Positions 1-8,433 of a stretch of DNA of 64,000 bases are shown piece after piece. Source of the DNA: Comamonas testosteroni (GTDB taxonomy: Bacteria > Pseudomonadota > Gammaproteobacteria > Burkholderiales > Burkholderiaceae_C); contig NZ_AWOR01000046.1 of the NCBI RefSeq assembly GCF_000761245.1, forward strand, positions 310,001-374,000. Reading direction: 5' to 3'. Numbering within the stretch: position 1 is the first letter of the stretch; each line of letters opens with the position of its first letter. Position numbers and translations under genes: made by a program. The notes under the pieces are model-generated. The model was not told the origin of the DNA, ran no database searches, and worked only from the letters and a program-made list of their open reading frames with translations.

Positions 1-336
1 GGCTGCATAGGGCGGCAGAGAAAACCAGAGGCAGATGCAAGCATGCTAAGGCCTGCAAGGCCGTGCCGCCAGTGGGGACAGGCCCGGGCAAGGCTCGCAT
101 TTGCTGGCTTGCTAGCGGCGCCATAAGTGAATTCACTTGTCCCAGTTGCTCTCAGGTTTGCCTAGACTCAGGCATTATTGAGGGTTACTACTAAAAGTAG
201 GCTGGCTTGATCTGCCGGCATCTACCAGAACGAAGGCCTGCATTGCCCGCTGCTCGGCAGCGCTGCAGCTGGGATGGGAATAATCACTTTTTATAGCGTA
301 AAACGCATTGTTCATGCGTGATTCGCGATATTTTTC
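1..336. other. Intergenic region upstream of metN
   Basis: I see no gene here. The only structure noted is a short inverted repeat, ACGCAT at 303-308 and ATGCGT at 314-319, just before the metN start. It could be an operator for methionine control, but that is a guess. No clear Shine-Dalgarno precedes the metN ATG. Confidence 0.4.
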
Positions 337-1383
337 ATGATAGAAATTCGGGATTTATCCCTGACATACCAAGGCTCCAAGGGCCCGGTGCACGCCTTGC
401 GTGGCATCAATCTGGAAATCGCCTCCGGCGAGGTGTTCGGCATCATCGGCCGCTCCGGCGCGGGCAAAAGCTCGCTGGTGCGTTGCCTGAATCTGCTCAA
501 CCGCCCCACGAACGGCAAGGTCATCGTCAACGGACGCGACCTCATGCAGCTGTCCGATGGCGAGCTGCGCGCAGCGCGCCGCGACATCGGCATGGTGTTC
601 CAGCACTTCAACCTGCTGTCGTCCCGCACCGTCTATGACAACGTGGCCCTGCCGCTGGAGCTGGCCGGTGTTTCCAAGGACGAGATCTATCAGCGCGTGA
701 CGCCGCTGCTGGAGCTGGTGGGCCTGGATCATCTGGCCGACCGCTATCCGGCACAGATTTCCGGCGGGCAGAAACAGCGCGTGGGCATTGCCCGGGCGCT
801 GGCCAGCAACCCCAAGGTCCTGCTCAGCGACGAGGCCACTTCGGCGCTGGACCCCGAAACCACGCGCTCCATTCTGGATCTGCTGCGCAAGGTCAATCGT
901 GAGTTGGGCGTGACCGTGGTGCTGATCACCCACCAGATGCTGGTGATCAAGCAGATCGCCGACCGCGTGGCCGTGATCGACGGTGGCGAGATTGCCGAGC
1001 TGGGGCCCGTGATCGACGTCTTCACCCGCCCTCAGCAGACGATCACCAAGAGCCTGATCGACGAAATCGTGCCCCAGCAACTGCCCGAGTCGGTGATGAA
1101 GCGCGTGAACCAGCTGGCCGCCCAGCTGCAGCCCGGCCAGCAAGGCCAGCTGCTGCGCCTGTCCTATGCGGGCGAGAGCGCCTATCAGCCGATTCTCTCG
1201 CACCTGATTCGCGAGCTGGGTCTGGATCTGTCGATCCTGCACGGGCAGATCGACGAGATCCAGGAGCAGACCTTTGGCTCGCTGGCGGTGTACGCCAGCG
1301 GCGAGGCCGCCAAGATTGACGCAGCCGTGGAGCACCTGCGTGCCAGCGGTGTGCAAGTGCAGATCGTGTCCAGCAAGGATTGA
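337..1383 (+). CDS. metN: Methionine ABC transporter, ATP-binding protein MetN
   Basis: This is the ATPase of the MetNIQ importer for D/L-methionine at the inner membrane. The 348-residue length is normal for MetN. Visible motifs are Walker [10 protein letters not shown] near residues 39-47, signature [14 protein letters not shown] near 141, and Walker [12 protein letters not shown] near 162. About 80 C-terminal residues fit the NIL/ACT-like domain that binds methionine and gives trans-inhibition in this family. The metI start lies 5 nt after the stop, so the two are cotranscribed. The assignment rests on the domains plus the adjacent MetI and nearby MetQ. The ATG at 337 has no obvious ribosome binding site. 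Confidence 0.95.
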   Translation: MIEIRDLSLTYQGSKGPVHALRGINLEIASGEVFGIIGRSGAGKSSLVRCLNLLNRPTNGKVIVNGRDLMQLSDGELRAARRDIGMVFQHFNLLSSRTVYDNVALPLELAGVSKDEIYQRVTPLLELVGLDHLADRYPAQISGGQKQRVGIARALASNPKVLLSDEATSALDPETTRSILDLLRKVNRELGVTVVLITHQMLVIKQIADRVAVIDGGEIAELGPVIDVFTRPQQTITKSLIDEIVPQQLPESVMKRVNQLAAQLQPGQQGQLLRLSYAGESAYQPILSHLIRELGLDLSILHGQIDEIQEQTFGSLAVYASGEAAKIDAAVEHLRASGVQVQIVSSKD

Positions 1384-1388
1384 GAGCG

Positions 1389-2054
1389 ATGTTTGAGAAT
1401 TTTTCGGAAATGATGCTCCAGCTGCTGCTGGATTCCTTCTGGGAGACGCTGATCATGGTCGGCATCTCGGGCCTGATCGGCGGTCTGATCGGTATTCCGC
1501 TGGGCGTGTTCCTGCGCCTGACCGACCACGGCGGCATTTTGCAGAACGGCCCGGCCAACAAGGTTGTCGGCTGGATCGTGAATGCGCTGCGCTCCACCCC
1601 CTTCATCATCTTGCTGGTGGCCATCATTCCGCTGACGCGTCTGATCACGGGTTCTTCCATCGGTACCTGGGCGGCCGTGGTGCCGTTGACGATTGCGGCG
1701 GCGCCTTTTGTGGCCCGTCTGGTGGAGACCGCCTTGCGCGAGGTCGATGGCGGCCTGATCGAGGCGGCCCAGTCCATGGGTGCGACCACCGGCCAGATCG
1801 TCTGGAAGGTGCTGCTGCCCGAGGCGCTGCCCGGCATCGTCGCGGGCCTGACCATCAGCTTCGTGAGCCTGACCGGCTACTCGGCCATGGCAGGTGCCAT
1901 CGGCGGTGGCGGCCTGGGCGACCTGGGTATTCGCTACGGCTACCAGCGCTTCTTGCCCGACGTGATGCTGGTTGTGGTGATCATCCTGATCTTCTTTGTG
2001 CAGGCCATTCAAAGTCTGGGCGACTGGGCCGTGCGCCGTCTGAGCCATCGTTGA
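1389..2054 (+). CDS. metI: Methionine ABC transporter, permease MetI
   Basis: This is the inner-membrane permease of the MetNIQ methionine importer, about 221 residues, the usual MetI size. The sequence is strongly hydrophobic with about five membrane spans. It carries the permease-ATPase coupling loop around EAAQSMGATTGQIVWKVLLPEALPGI. The ATG at 1389 was chosen because an in-frame TTG at 1380 overlaps the metN stop and has no better ribosome binding site. It follows metN almost without spacing. A GC-rich hairpin with a following T-run at 2144-2176 probably ends the metNI transcript. Confidence 0.94.
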   Translation: MFENFSEMMLQLLLDSFWETLIMVGISGLIGGLIGIPLGVFLRLTDHGGILQNGPANKVVGWIVNALRSTPFIILLVAIIPLTRLITGSSIGTWAAVVPLTIAAAPFVARLVETALREVDGGLIEAAQSMGATTGQIVWKVLLPEALPGIVAGLTISFVSLTGYSAMAGAIGGGGLGDLGIRYGYQRFLPDVMLVVVIILIFFVQAIQSLGDWAVRRLSHR

Positions 2055-2143
2055 GCCGTGCCGTACATTACAAAAAATTAAGAAAAGGGCTGCTACCTGG
2101 AAACAGGCGCCGCCCTAAAATGCAAGTTCAAAATTTTTCGAAA

Positions 2144-2176
2144 GGCCGCTCTTGCTCAAGGGCGGCCATGATTTTT
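2144..2176 (+). terminator. Probable terminator after metNI
   Basis: GGCCGCTCTTG pairs with CAAGGGCGGCC (one G-U), and a run of six T follows a few bases later. The loop is very tight unless the top base pairs open, so efficiency is uncertain. It lies between metI and the small OB-fold gene. Confidence 0.4.
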
Positions 2177-2195
2177 TCTGGGTAGATAACAGCAA

Positions 2196-2504
2196 ATGAT
2201 GGATGGTTTGATTACCGGCCGACTGACCGGCATCCCCGAGAGTCGCGTAGACCGCAACCGCCGCCCCTATATGGTGGCCCGCATGCGAGCCAACGCAGGC
2301 GATGGCTCCTCGATTCCCGTGAATATCGTCGCTTTTGACAATGCACCTTGCGCCGTGCTGCGCAGCCTGTCCGAAGGCGATGCGATTGCCTTGCGTGGCA
2401 GCTTCACGCCCAAGGTCTGGATCGACAGGCAAGAGGAGTCCCATGCTGTGCTCGATGTGGTGGCCCAGCAGGTGCTGGCAGCACCCACGATGTCCGATCT
2501 TTGA
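2196..2504 (+). CDS. Small OB-fold, SSB-like single-stranded DNA-binding protein
   Basis: This is a 102-residue protein with the look of a minimal single-stranded-DNA-binding OB fold. It has an N-terminal GRLTGIPESR strand, a central VNIVAFDNAP segment matching the SSB pattern of strands followed by LSEGDAIALRGSF, and a final strand VWIDRQEE. It lacks the long acidic C-terminal tail of housekeeping SSB. I infer nucleic-acid binding from the fold only. It lies between metI and metQ, with a hairpin before it and a strong terminator after it, so it appears to be its own transcription unit. The start could be ATG 2196 or 2199, and neither has a strong ribosome binding site. Confidence 0.7.
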   Translation: MMDGLITGRLTGIPESRVDRNRRPYMVARMRANAGDGSSIPVNIVAFDNAPCAVLRSLSEGDAIALRGSFTPKVWIDRQEESHAVLDVVAQQVLAAPTMSDL

Positions 2505-2522
2505 CAGCCTGCGCATGCAGAC

Positions 2523-2554
2523 AAGCCCGCCACCGTGAAGGAGCGGGCTTTTTT
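2523..2554 (+). terminator. Rho-independent terminator after the OB-fold gene
   Basis: AAGCCCGC (2523-2530) pairs perfectly with GCGGGCTT (2543-2550) and is followed by TTTT. It separates the small OB-fold gene from metQ, which therefore needs its own promoter in 2555-2707. Confidence 0.75.
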
Positions 2555-2707
2555 GTGGGCGCTTGGGTTGCCGCATGCAACCCGTTACGGCTTGCATCGC
2601 CAATCTGTAGTTTGCATCTGAGCAATCTGTCTAAGAAACAGCGCTCTGGCACATGAAACTGACGCTACAGTCTTAGCCACTCTCAATCTTCCGTACAAGG
2701 AATCTGC

Positions 2708-3508
2708 ATGTTGAACAAGCGCTCGCTTTTGCGCACCACATTGGCCGTGGCTGCTGCGGCCACGCTGGGCTTTGCCGCCCAAGCTCAGGACAAGACCATC
2801 AAGATCGGCGTGACCGCCGGCCCGCATGCGCAGATCATGGAAGTGGTCAAAAAGGTGGCTGCCAAGAACGGTCTGAACCTCAAGGTCATCGAGTTCGGCG
2901 ACTATGTCCAGCCCAACGCGGCACTGGCAGCCGGCGACCTGGATGCCAACAGCTACCAGCACCGCCCCTATCTGGACGCCCAGGTCAAGGATCGTGGCTA
3001 CAAGATCAGCTGGGTGGCCGACACGGTGAATTTCCCCATCGGCATCTACTCCAAGAAGATCAAGGCCTTGTCCGAGCTGCCCACGGGCGCCAAGTTCGGC
3101 CTCCCCAACGACCCCACCAATGGCGGCCGCGCGCTGCTGCTGCTGCAGACCCAGGGCCTGATCAAGCTCAAGGAGGGCGCGGGCCTGAAGGCGACACCCC
3201 TGGATGTAGTCTCCAACCCCAAGAAGCTCAGGTTCGTCGAGCTGGATGCGGCGCAGCTACCACGTTCGCTGGACGACCTGGATGCCTCCACCGTCAACAC
3301 CAATTTCGCGATCTCGGCTGGTCTGAACCCCAAGAAGGATGCGATTGCGCTGGAGTCGGCCAAGAACCCCTATGTGAACATCATGGTGGTGCGCGATGCC
3401 GACAAGAATCAGCCCTGGGTTGCCCAACTGATCAAGTCCTATCACTCCGACGAGGTGCGCCAGTTCATTGACAAGGAATTCAAGGGATCGGTCTTCCCGG
3501 CGTTTTGA
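2708..3508 (+). CDS. metQ: Methionine ABC transporter, substrate-binding protein MetQ
   Basis: This is the periplasmic binding protein of the MetNIQ system (NlpA/MetQ family), 266 residues. It starts with a Sec-type signal peptide ending in FAAQAQ, so the mature form begins about residue 28. The family pattern is clear: KIGVTAGPHAQIM, then NSYQHRPYLDAQ and GLPNDPTNGGRALLLL. There is no Cys at the signal peptide end, so unlike E. coli MetQ it is probably a soluble periplasmic protein and not a lipoprotein. An AAGGA ribosome binding site precedes the ATG. It is separated from metNI by the OB-fold gene and a terminator, so it is likely transcribed independently. Confidence 0.94.
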   Translation: MLNKRSLLRTTLAVAAAATLGFAAQAQDKTIKIGVTAGPHAQIMEVVKKVAAKNGLNLKVIEFGDYVQPNAALAAGDLDANSYQHRPYLDAQVKDRGYKISWVADTVNFPIGIYSKKIKALSELPTGAKFGLPNDPTNGGRALLLLQTQGLIKLKEGAGLKATPLDVVSNPKKLRFVELDAAQLPRSLDDLDASTVNTNFAISAGLNPKKDAIALESAKNPYVNIMVVRDADKNQPWVAQLIKSYHSDEVRQFIDKEFKGSVFPAF

Positions 3509-3514
3509 TGCTTA

Positions 3515-3607
3515 CCCCCTGAGGCGCTTTGCGCCTTTCCCTGGCCGGGCGCCCCCAAGGGGGACGACAGCCTCGCTGCGGGGCGGCCCTTGCTTGCTGT
3601 CTCCTAG
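3515..3607 (+). repeat. Dispersed intergenic repeat, copy 1
   Basis: The element begins CCCCCTGAGGCGCTTTGCGCC, has an inner GGGCGCCCCC...GGGGG dyad, and ends GACAGCCTCGCTGCGGGGCGGCCCTTGCT. Related copies lie at 17528, 22877 and 26087, all just after the stop codon of a transporter gene. Each copy folds into two hairpins. Confidence 0.75.
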
Positions 3608-3636
3608 ATGGGGGGCTGTTTGAAGGGCATTTACCT

Positions 3637-3662
3637 AAGCGCTGCACTTGCAGCGCTTTTTT
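3637..3662 (+). terminator. Rho-independent terminator after metQ
   Basis: AAGCGCTGC pairs with GCAGCGCTT around a 4-nt loop and is followed by TTTT. It ends metQ transcription and lies in front of the convergent biotin operon. Its AAGCGCT core and the following TAGCTGCTAGCGC resemble the second repeat family described at 21686 and 45202. Confidence 0.75.
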
Positions 3663-3768
3663 GTTGCTCTTGATTGAATAGCTGCTAGCGCCCGTTGGTA
3701 TTGGAGTTCAGGTAGAAAATACCTTGAAATCATTTGATGGATTACGCTGGAAGCTACTGTTTTTGCAG

Positions 3769-4482
3769 TCATTCCATTGACTGAAACCACTCGCCCAGCG
3801 GCGCACGCGTGGTCTGGGTCTGGTTGACGGGGGCGGCCTCGTCGGCCCAACCCAGGGCCAGGCCGCAGACGATGTGCTTGCTCTCGGCCAGGCCCAGCAC
3901 GCGGCGCACGGTGGCCGGGTACGAGGCCAGGGCGCCGATGGCGCAACTGCCCAGGCCCATGGCGGCGGCGGCCAGTTGCAGGCCGTAGAGCGTCATGCCC
4001 AGGTCCATGTAGCCACCAGGGCCGTAATGGGCGTCGATGGTGACGACCAGCGCCACGGGCGCATCGAAGAAGCGGTAGTTGCGCGCAAACTGTGCTTCGC
4101 GCCCGACGCGGTCGTCGCGCGCCACGCCCAGGGCGCCGTAAAGCGCCTGTGCCGAAGCCACCTGGCGCTTGCGCAGCTGCATGGGCATGGGGCGCGGAAA
4201 GTAGGCGTAGTCCTCGCATTCGGGCACCTGGCTTTCAACGTCCTGCAGCAGGGCGGCAGTCAGTTGCTCGCGCAGCTTGCCGCGCACTGCGATGAGTTGG
4301 CCCGGCTGCAGATTGCCGCCGCTGGGCGCCTGGCGCGCCGTCAGCAGCAACTGCTGCAGCAGTGCGTCAGGCACGGCATCGGGCAGGAAAGCACGTGTGG
4401 AGCGGCGCTGCTGCATCAGCGCCATGCCTGCCGGCAAGTCGAAGTCTTCAGATGTTTTTGCGACTGAACCGTTGCTGGACAT
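3769..4482 (-). CDS. Nitroreductase-family flavoprotein
   Basis: This is a 237-residue protein of the nitroreductase superfamily (FMN-dependent NAD(P)H oxidoreductases). The N-terminal MQQRRSTRAFLPDAVPDALLQQLL, followed by ARQAPSGGNLQPGQ, is the family FMN phosphate-binding pattern. GSCAIGALASYPATVRRVLGL and GLALGWADEAAPVNQ form the second FMN-contact half. The ATG at 4482 was chosen because upstream in-frame sequence does not fit the family and runs into the thiolase gene. It is the last gene of the bioMNY operon, 25 nt after the thiolase. Its substrate is unknown. The context suggests a redox step linked to biotin or acyl-CoA metabolism, but that is inference. Confidence 0.88.
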   Translation of the reverse strand: MSSNGSVAKTSEDFDLPAGMALMQQRRSTRAFLPDAVPDALLQQLLLTARQAPSGGNLQPGQLIAVRGKLREQLTAALLQDVESQVPECEDYAYFPRPMPMQLRKRQVASAQALYGALGVARDDRVGREAQFARNYRFFDAPVALVVTIDAHYGPGGYMDLGMTLYGLQLAAAAMGLGSCAIGALASYPATVRRVLGLAESKHIVCGLALGWADEAAPVNQTQTTRAPLGEWFQSME

Positions 4483-4507
4483 GGGGTAATAGCTATCAAA
4501 AATGAAT

Positions 4508-5722
4508 TCAGGAAGAGGCTTGCAGCCATTGCACCAGGGTTGCCGCTCCGATGCCGCCGGCTCCGGCGATGGCCGCCAGGCCGAGTGCGGCCTTGGGTGT
4601 CGATGACTGGGCCTGATACTCAAGCTGAGCCAGGCAGCGCACCAGCGCAATCGCGCCTGACGCACCTATCGGGTGGCCGCGCGCCAGGCCGCCGCCTGCG
4701 CTGTTGATCTGCTCGGGCGCAAGGCCCATGGCCGCGCAAAAGGCCAGGCCTTGCACGGCAAAGGCGTCATGCAGCTCGATCACCGACAGCTCCTGCGCCT
4801 TCAGCTGTGGGCTTGCCAATGCCTGGCTGCCCCTGGCCAGCGCCATCTGCGCCGCCGCAATGGCGGCCAGCAGCGGTGTTTCTGGCGCGGCGCCCACGCT
4901 GGCGCTGGCCAGCCATTGTGCGCGGGGCTGCAGATTCCAGCGGGCGCAGGCCTCGGGCGTGGCCAGCAAAAGCAGGGCCGCGCCATCGGCTCTGGCCGAA
5001 ATGGTCAGGGGGCTGAGCGCATGGGCGGCGATATCGCCGGGACTGGCGGTCTGGCTGCAACCCCGGGCGACCACCGGCATGCGCGCGGCACGTGCGGGCT
5101 GCAGCGCACGCGGATAGGCATCTGCCACAAGCCCGGCCACGGGCACGATTTCGGAGGCGAGCTGCGCCTGGGCGGCCAGGGCCCGACTGTGGCTCAGCAG
5201 CGCATACTGCTCCTGCTGGCTGCGGCTGAGGCCATGCGTGAGCGCATAGTCGGCCGCCGACTGCAGCATATCGGGGTCGCGCGCGGGATCGGGGGCAAAT
5301 GGCGGGCGCTCGTAGCCCTGGGGTTGCTCGCCGGGGTGCAGCGGGCGGGTCTGGCGAATGGGGGCGCGGCTCCAGGCCTCGATGCCGCCTGCAATCACCA
5401 CCTCGGCCTGAGCCGATTGCAGCAGACCCACGGCCATGGCCACGGCATCCAGGCCCGAGCAGCACTGGGTATCGATGGTGTGCGCGGCGCAGCCATCGGG
5501 CAGGCCTGCGGCCAGTGCCAGCATGCGCGCCGGGTTGCCGCCAGCGCCCAGGGCGTTGCCGACGATGACCGCATCCACGGCATGGGCCGGCAAGCCGCTT
5601 TGCTGCAGCAGTGACAGCAGCAGCGGCTGGCCCAGTTCATGGGGACTGAGCCGGGCCAGGGCCGAGCCCAGCGGAGCCACCGGGCTGCGTGCCCAGGCAA
5701 TGATGGGGGTCTTGCTTGGCAT
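4508..5722 (-). CDS. Thiolase-family protein lacking the C-terminal catalytic Cys
   Basis: This is a 404-residue thiolase-fold protein. The N-terminal nucleophile is present in DTQCCSGLDAVAMAVG, as are HDAFAVQG and the GHPIGASGAI loop. The usual CxGGG motif near the C terminus, whose Cys acts as base in biosynthetic and degradative thiolases, reads IAGAGGIGAA, so that Cys is replaced by Ala. The protein may therefore catalyse only part of the thiolase cycle or a decarboxylating condensation. ATG 5722 was chosen over an upstream extension that lies in the neighbouring ligase. It starts 5 nt after the ligase stop, inside the biotin importer operon. A role in making or breaking a pimeloyl-type chain is possible but unproven. 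Confidence 0.85.
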   Translation of the reverse strand: MPSKTPIIAWARSPVAPLGSALARLSPHELGQPLLLSLLQQSGLPAHAVDAVIVGNALGAGGNPARMLALAAGLPDGCAAHTIDTQCCSGLDAVAMAVGLLQSAQAEVVIAGGIEAWSRAPIRQTRPLHPGEQPQGYERPPFAPDPARDPDMLQSAADYALTHGLSRSQQEQYALLSHSRALAAQAQLASEIVPVAGLVADAYPRALQPARAARMPVVARGCSQTASPGDIAAHALSPLTISARADGAALLLLATPEACARWNLQPRAQWLASASVGAAPETPLLAAIAAAQMALARGSQALASPQLKAQELSVIELHDAFAVQGLAFCAAMGLAPEQINSAGGGLARGHPIGASGAIALVRCLAQLEYQAQSSTPKAALGLAAIAGAGGIGAATLVQWLQASS

Positions 5723-5727
5723 GGGCC

Positions 5728-7239
5728 TCAACTCTGCCACGGCCGCAATGAGGGGAGCAGGGCAGGGGATTTGGCAGCTCCGGCAGGCTCGGCCATGCTG
5801 GCGCGCAAGGCCTGGGCCAGTTGGCCGTGATCGGTCTTGCCGCTGGCTGTGTGCGGCCAGTGCTCGCAGATCCACCACTGGCGCGGCACCTTGAAGGCTT
5901 CGGTGCGCTCGCGCAGCCACTGGTTCAGCTCCAGGGCCGTAGGCACCTCGGTCTGCGGCCTCCATTGCAGCACCGCGTGTACCTGCAGGCCGCGCAGCGC
6001 ATCGGCCTGGCCGTGCAGCGAGACCTGGGCAATCGCCGGGTGGCTGGCCAACAGGTTCTCCACTTCCTCGGGAAACAGGTTCTTGCCCTGGGTGACGATC
6101 ATGCGGCTTTGGCGGCCCGCCAGACACAGCATGCCGCGTTCGTCGATATGGCCCATGTCGCGCACGGACAGCCATTCGCCATCGCGCAGCACGGCCGTGG
6201 CGTCATGGGCATCGCCCACATAGTCCATGAACAGCATGGGGCTGCGGATATAGATCAGGCCGTCGCTGGCGTGGCTGGTGCCATGCTCGGCCAGCGCATT
6301 CTCGGCGGCATCGCTGCCGGTGGGGCGAATGGATAGCTCGACATTGCTGAATGGCCTGCCTACGGCCTGTGGGCCGCTGGCTTCGTCGGCATCCATCCAG
6401 GCCACAAAACTGGCCTCGGAGGCTCCGTAGAACTCGATGATGCGGGCCTTGGGGAACAGGGCGCGCAGCGCCGGCGTGTGAGCGCGCATCCAGCGCGCGC
6501 CGCTGATGGTGATCAGCTCGACCTCGGGAATCGGTGCGAGCTGTCTATGCTCCGCCCATTGCAGCATCAGCAGCAACTGGCTGGGCACGGCGACAAGGCA
6601 GGGCGTATCGCCGCCCGCCAGGGTTGCGAGACAGCGCGAGGCCGAGAACTTTTCCTGCATGACGGCGCCGCAGCCATACCAGATGCCTTGCATGGCGCCG
6701 AACAAAAATAGCGAATGCGAGATGCGCCCCGGTGCCAGCGTGCGCTGGGCGACGACGGGGCCGAAATCCTGCAGGCCGACGCGAAAGCTCTCCGTCCACG
6801 ACAAATGGTGGCGCTTGAAGCCCTTGGGCAGGCCGGTGCTGCCTGAAGTAAAGCCCGTATAGAAGGCTGCCGTCGGTGTTGCCGATTCCAGCTCGCAGGG
6901 TTGCTCGGGCAGCCAGCTTTCAATGCGCTGGCGCACGGCCGGTTGCCAGTCGGGGTCGGCGACCGCTGCGCAGCGGCCGCTGTGGATCACGGCAAGAAAG
7001 TCCACCAGCCGCTCCAGCGTGGAGCTGCTGGCATCCAGCAGCAGCATCTGCGGCGCGCGTTGCGCCACCAGACGCGCCGAGCGCTGCTCGACCTCGGCAT
7101 GCAGCCGGCCAAAGGTCCAGGAGCCGGCCTCACTCTGAAGGGCCACCCCATCGGGCCGGTGCTGCGCCCAATGGGCCAGCGGGCCATGAACCAGCTGCCA
7201 GGCGCCCTGCAGCGGAGTTGCAGCGGACAGCGCGTTCAC
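5728..7239 (-). CDS. AMP-forming acyl-CoA synthetase (ligase)
   Basis: This is a 503-residue member of the ANL superfamily of adenylating enzymes, which join a carboxylic acid to CoA through an acyl-AMP. The phosphate loop is visible as TGFTSGSTGLPKG, the adenine motif as YGASEASFVAW, the hinge region near RDMGHIDERGMLCLAGR, and the catalytic Lys in TASGKTDHGQ near the C terminus. It overlaps bioY by 4 nt (ATGA) and is followed by the thiolase, so it belongs to the biotin transporter operon. The substrate is not known from sequence. Given the location, pimelate or another biotin-related acid is a reasonable candidate. Confidence 0.88.
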   Translation of the reverse strand: MNALSAATPLQGAWQLVHGPLAHWAQHRPDGVALQSEAGSWTFGRLHAEVEQRSARLVAQRAPQMLLLDASSSTLERLVDFLAVIHSGRCAAVADPDWQPAVRQRIESWLPEQPCELESATPTAAFYTGFTSGSTGLPKGFKRHHLSWTESFRVGLQDFGPVVAQRTLAPGRISHSLFLFGAMQGIWYGCGAVMQEKFSASRCLATLAGGDTPCLVAVPSQLLLMLQWAEHRQLAPIPEVELITISGARWMRAHTPALRALFPKARIIEFYGASEASFVAWMDADEASGPQAVGRPFSNVELSIRPTGSDAAENALAEHGTSHASDGLIYIRSPMLFMDYVGDAHDATAVLRDGEWLSVRDMGHIDERGMLCLAGRQSRMIVTQGKNLFPEEVENLLASHPAIAQVSLHGQADALRGLQVHAVLQWRPQTEVPTALELNQWLRERTEAFKVPRQWWICEHWPHTASGKTDHGQLAQALRASMAEPAGAAKSPALLPSLRPWQS

Positions 7240-7832
7240 CGGCGACCGCCAAAACGCCAGTCAGGCATTCCGCGCGCCACGGTGTGGACGATGATGGCGC
7301 AGAGAACACATTTGATGAAGTCGCCGGGCACAAAGGCCAGCGTCACGGCAAAAGCCTGACTCAGGCTCATCTTGGCGACCAGCATCAGGCCCAGCACGCC
7401 AAAGGCATGCAGGCACAACAGGCCGCCGATCAAGGAGGCGATGAAGGCGCTCAGCGCCGTGCGACGCGGCGTGCTCTGCGGCAGGGCGGCCATGATGGCG
7501 CCTGTCACGGCGGCGGCCAGCATATAGCCGATCAGATAGCCGGCAGACGGTGCCATGAAGACTCCGATGCCGCCGCGCCCGCCTGACAGCAGTGGCAGGC
7601 CTACGGCCACTGCTGCGAGAAACAGAGCCATGGACTGCAGGCCGCGCCAGGGCCCGAGCATGACGCCTGCCAGCATCACTCCCAGCGACTGGATGGTGAT
7701 GGGCACGCCGAACGGCAGGTCGATCTTGGGAATCAGGCCCATCACGGCCATCAGGGCGGCGAACAGCGATACCTGGGCCATGGAGCGTGCGCCGCCGCGC
7801 GATACGGTGTGAGAGGGAGTGGTAGTCATCAA
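7236..7832 (-). CDS. bioY: Biotin ECF transporter, substrate-binding protein BioY
   Basis: This is the S-component of the energy-coupling-factor biotin importer, 198 residues with about six membrane spans. The family signature is visible: VPITIQSLGVMLAGVMLGPWRGLQSMALFLAAVAVGLP, followed by GGRGGIGVFMAPSAGYLIGY, the region that contacts biotin. It follows bioN by 7 nt and overlaps the acyl-CoA ligase by 4 nt. With BioM and BioN encoded just upstream, this is the three-part BioMNY form, which gives high-affinity uptake. Confidence 0.94.
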   Translation of the reverse strand: MMTTTPSHTVSRGGARSMAQVSLFAALMAVMGLIPKIDLPFGVPITIQSLGVMLAGVMLGPWRGLQSMALFLAAVAVGLPLLSGGRGGIGVFMAPSAGYLIGYMLAAAVTGAIMAALPQSTPRRTALSAFIASLIGGLLCLHAFGVLGLMLVAKMSLSQAFAVTLAFVPGDFIKCVLCAIIVHTVARGMPDWRFGGRR

Positions 7833-7839
7833 TGCTCTC

Positions 7840-8433
7840 CTAGAAACCCAGTCTTGCCCAGAGGGCGTCGGCTACACGACGCGTGGCCTGCAGCATATGA
7901 ATCGTCAGCGGTGCAATCAGGCGCAGGCCGCCGCTTTTGCCGGTGCGCAGGCGGTATGCCTCGTCCAGCTTTGTCCATTGCACAAAGAAATGTTCGGTAA
8001 AGCGCAGCATGAGTGCAAGCTGCATGGCCACGCGCTCGGTGGGGATGCCCAGGCCAGCCAGTGGGGCCAGCAGCCATTCCAGTACCTCGACCAGATCGCT
8101 GGGGCGCGTGGTAATGGTCAGCGCAATGCCCAGAGTCGAGGCGCAGACCAGCCGCAGACTGCTGACGGCTGCCAGCACAGGGTTGCCCATGAAGACATGA
8201 AAGCCCGCCACCAGCAGCGCCGCGACGATAACCGATCGCATCAGACGGCGCGCCACCTGCGTGGCCTGACCCAGCGATACCCAGAGAACCAGGCAAGCCA
8301 CGCCGCAACCCGCCAGCACCCTGGGATCGGCTATCAGGAACAATAGGGTGCCGAAGGCCGCCAGCAGCAAGAGCTTGAGGCCGGCCGGCCAGCGATGCAG
8401 CCAGGTCGCAACTTCGCTGTAGAGACTACCCAT
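7840..8433 (-). CDS. bioN: Biotin ECF transporter, transmembrane protein BioN
   Basis: This is the T-component (CbiQ family) linking the ATPase BioM to BioY, 197 residues. It is hydrophobic, with about four to five membrane segments in the first 120 residues. A conserved cytoplasmic region follows around MLRFTEHFFVQWTKLDEAYRLRTG, which corresponds to the ATPase-coupling helices. It overlaps the 3' end of bioM by 8 nt and precedes bioY by 7 nt, so the three are translationally linked. The shorter length than CbiQ is normal for BioN. Confidence 0.92.
   Translation of the reverse strand: MGSLYSEVATWLHRWPAGLKLLLLAAFGTLLFLIADPRVLAGCGVACLVLWVSLGQATQVARRLMRSVIVAALLVAGFHVFMGNPVLAAVSSLRLVCASTLGIALTITTRPSDLVEVLEWLLAPLAGLGIPTERVAMQLALMLRFTEHFFVQWTKLDEAYRLRTGKSGGLRLIAPLTIHMLQATRRVADALWARLGF

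Noticed and set aside
4483..4665. 61-residue N-terminal extension of the nitroreductase
   Set aside because: It overlaps the thiolase gene in another frame and has no family similarity. ATG 4482 gives the normal start.
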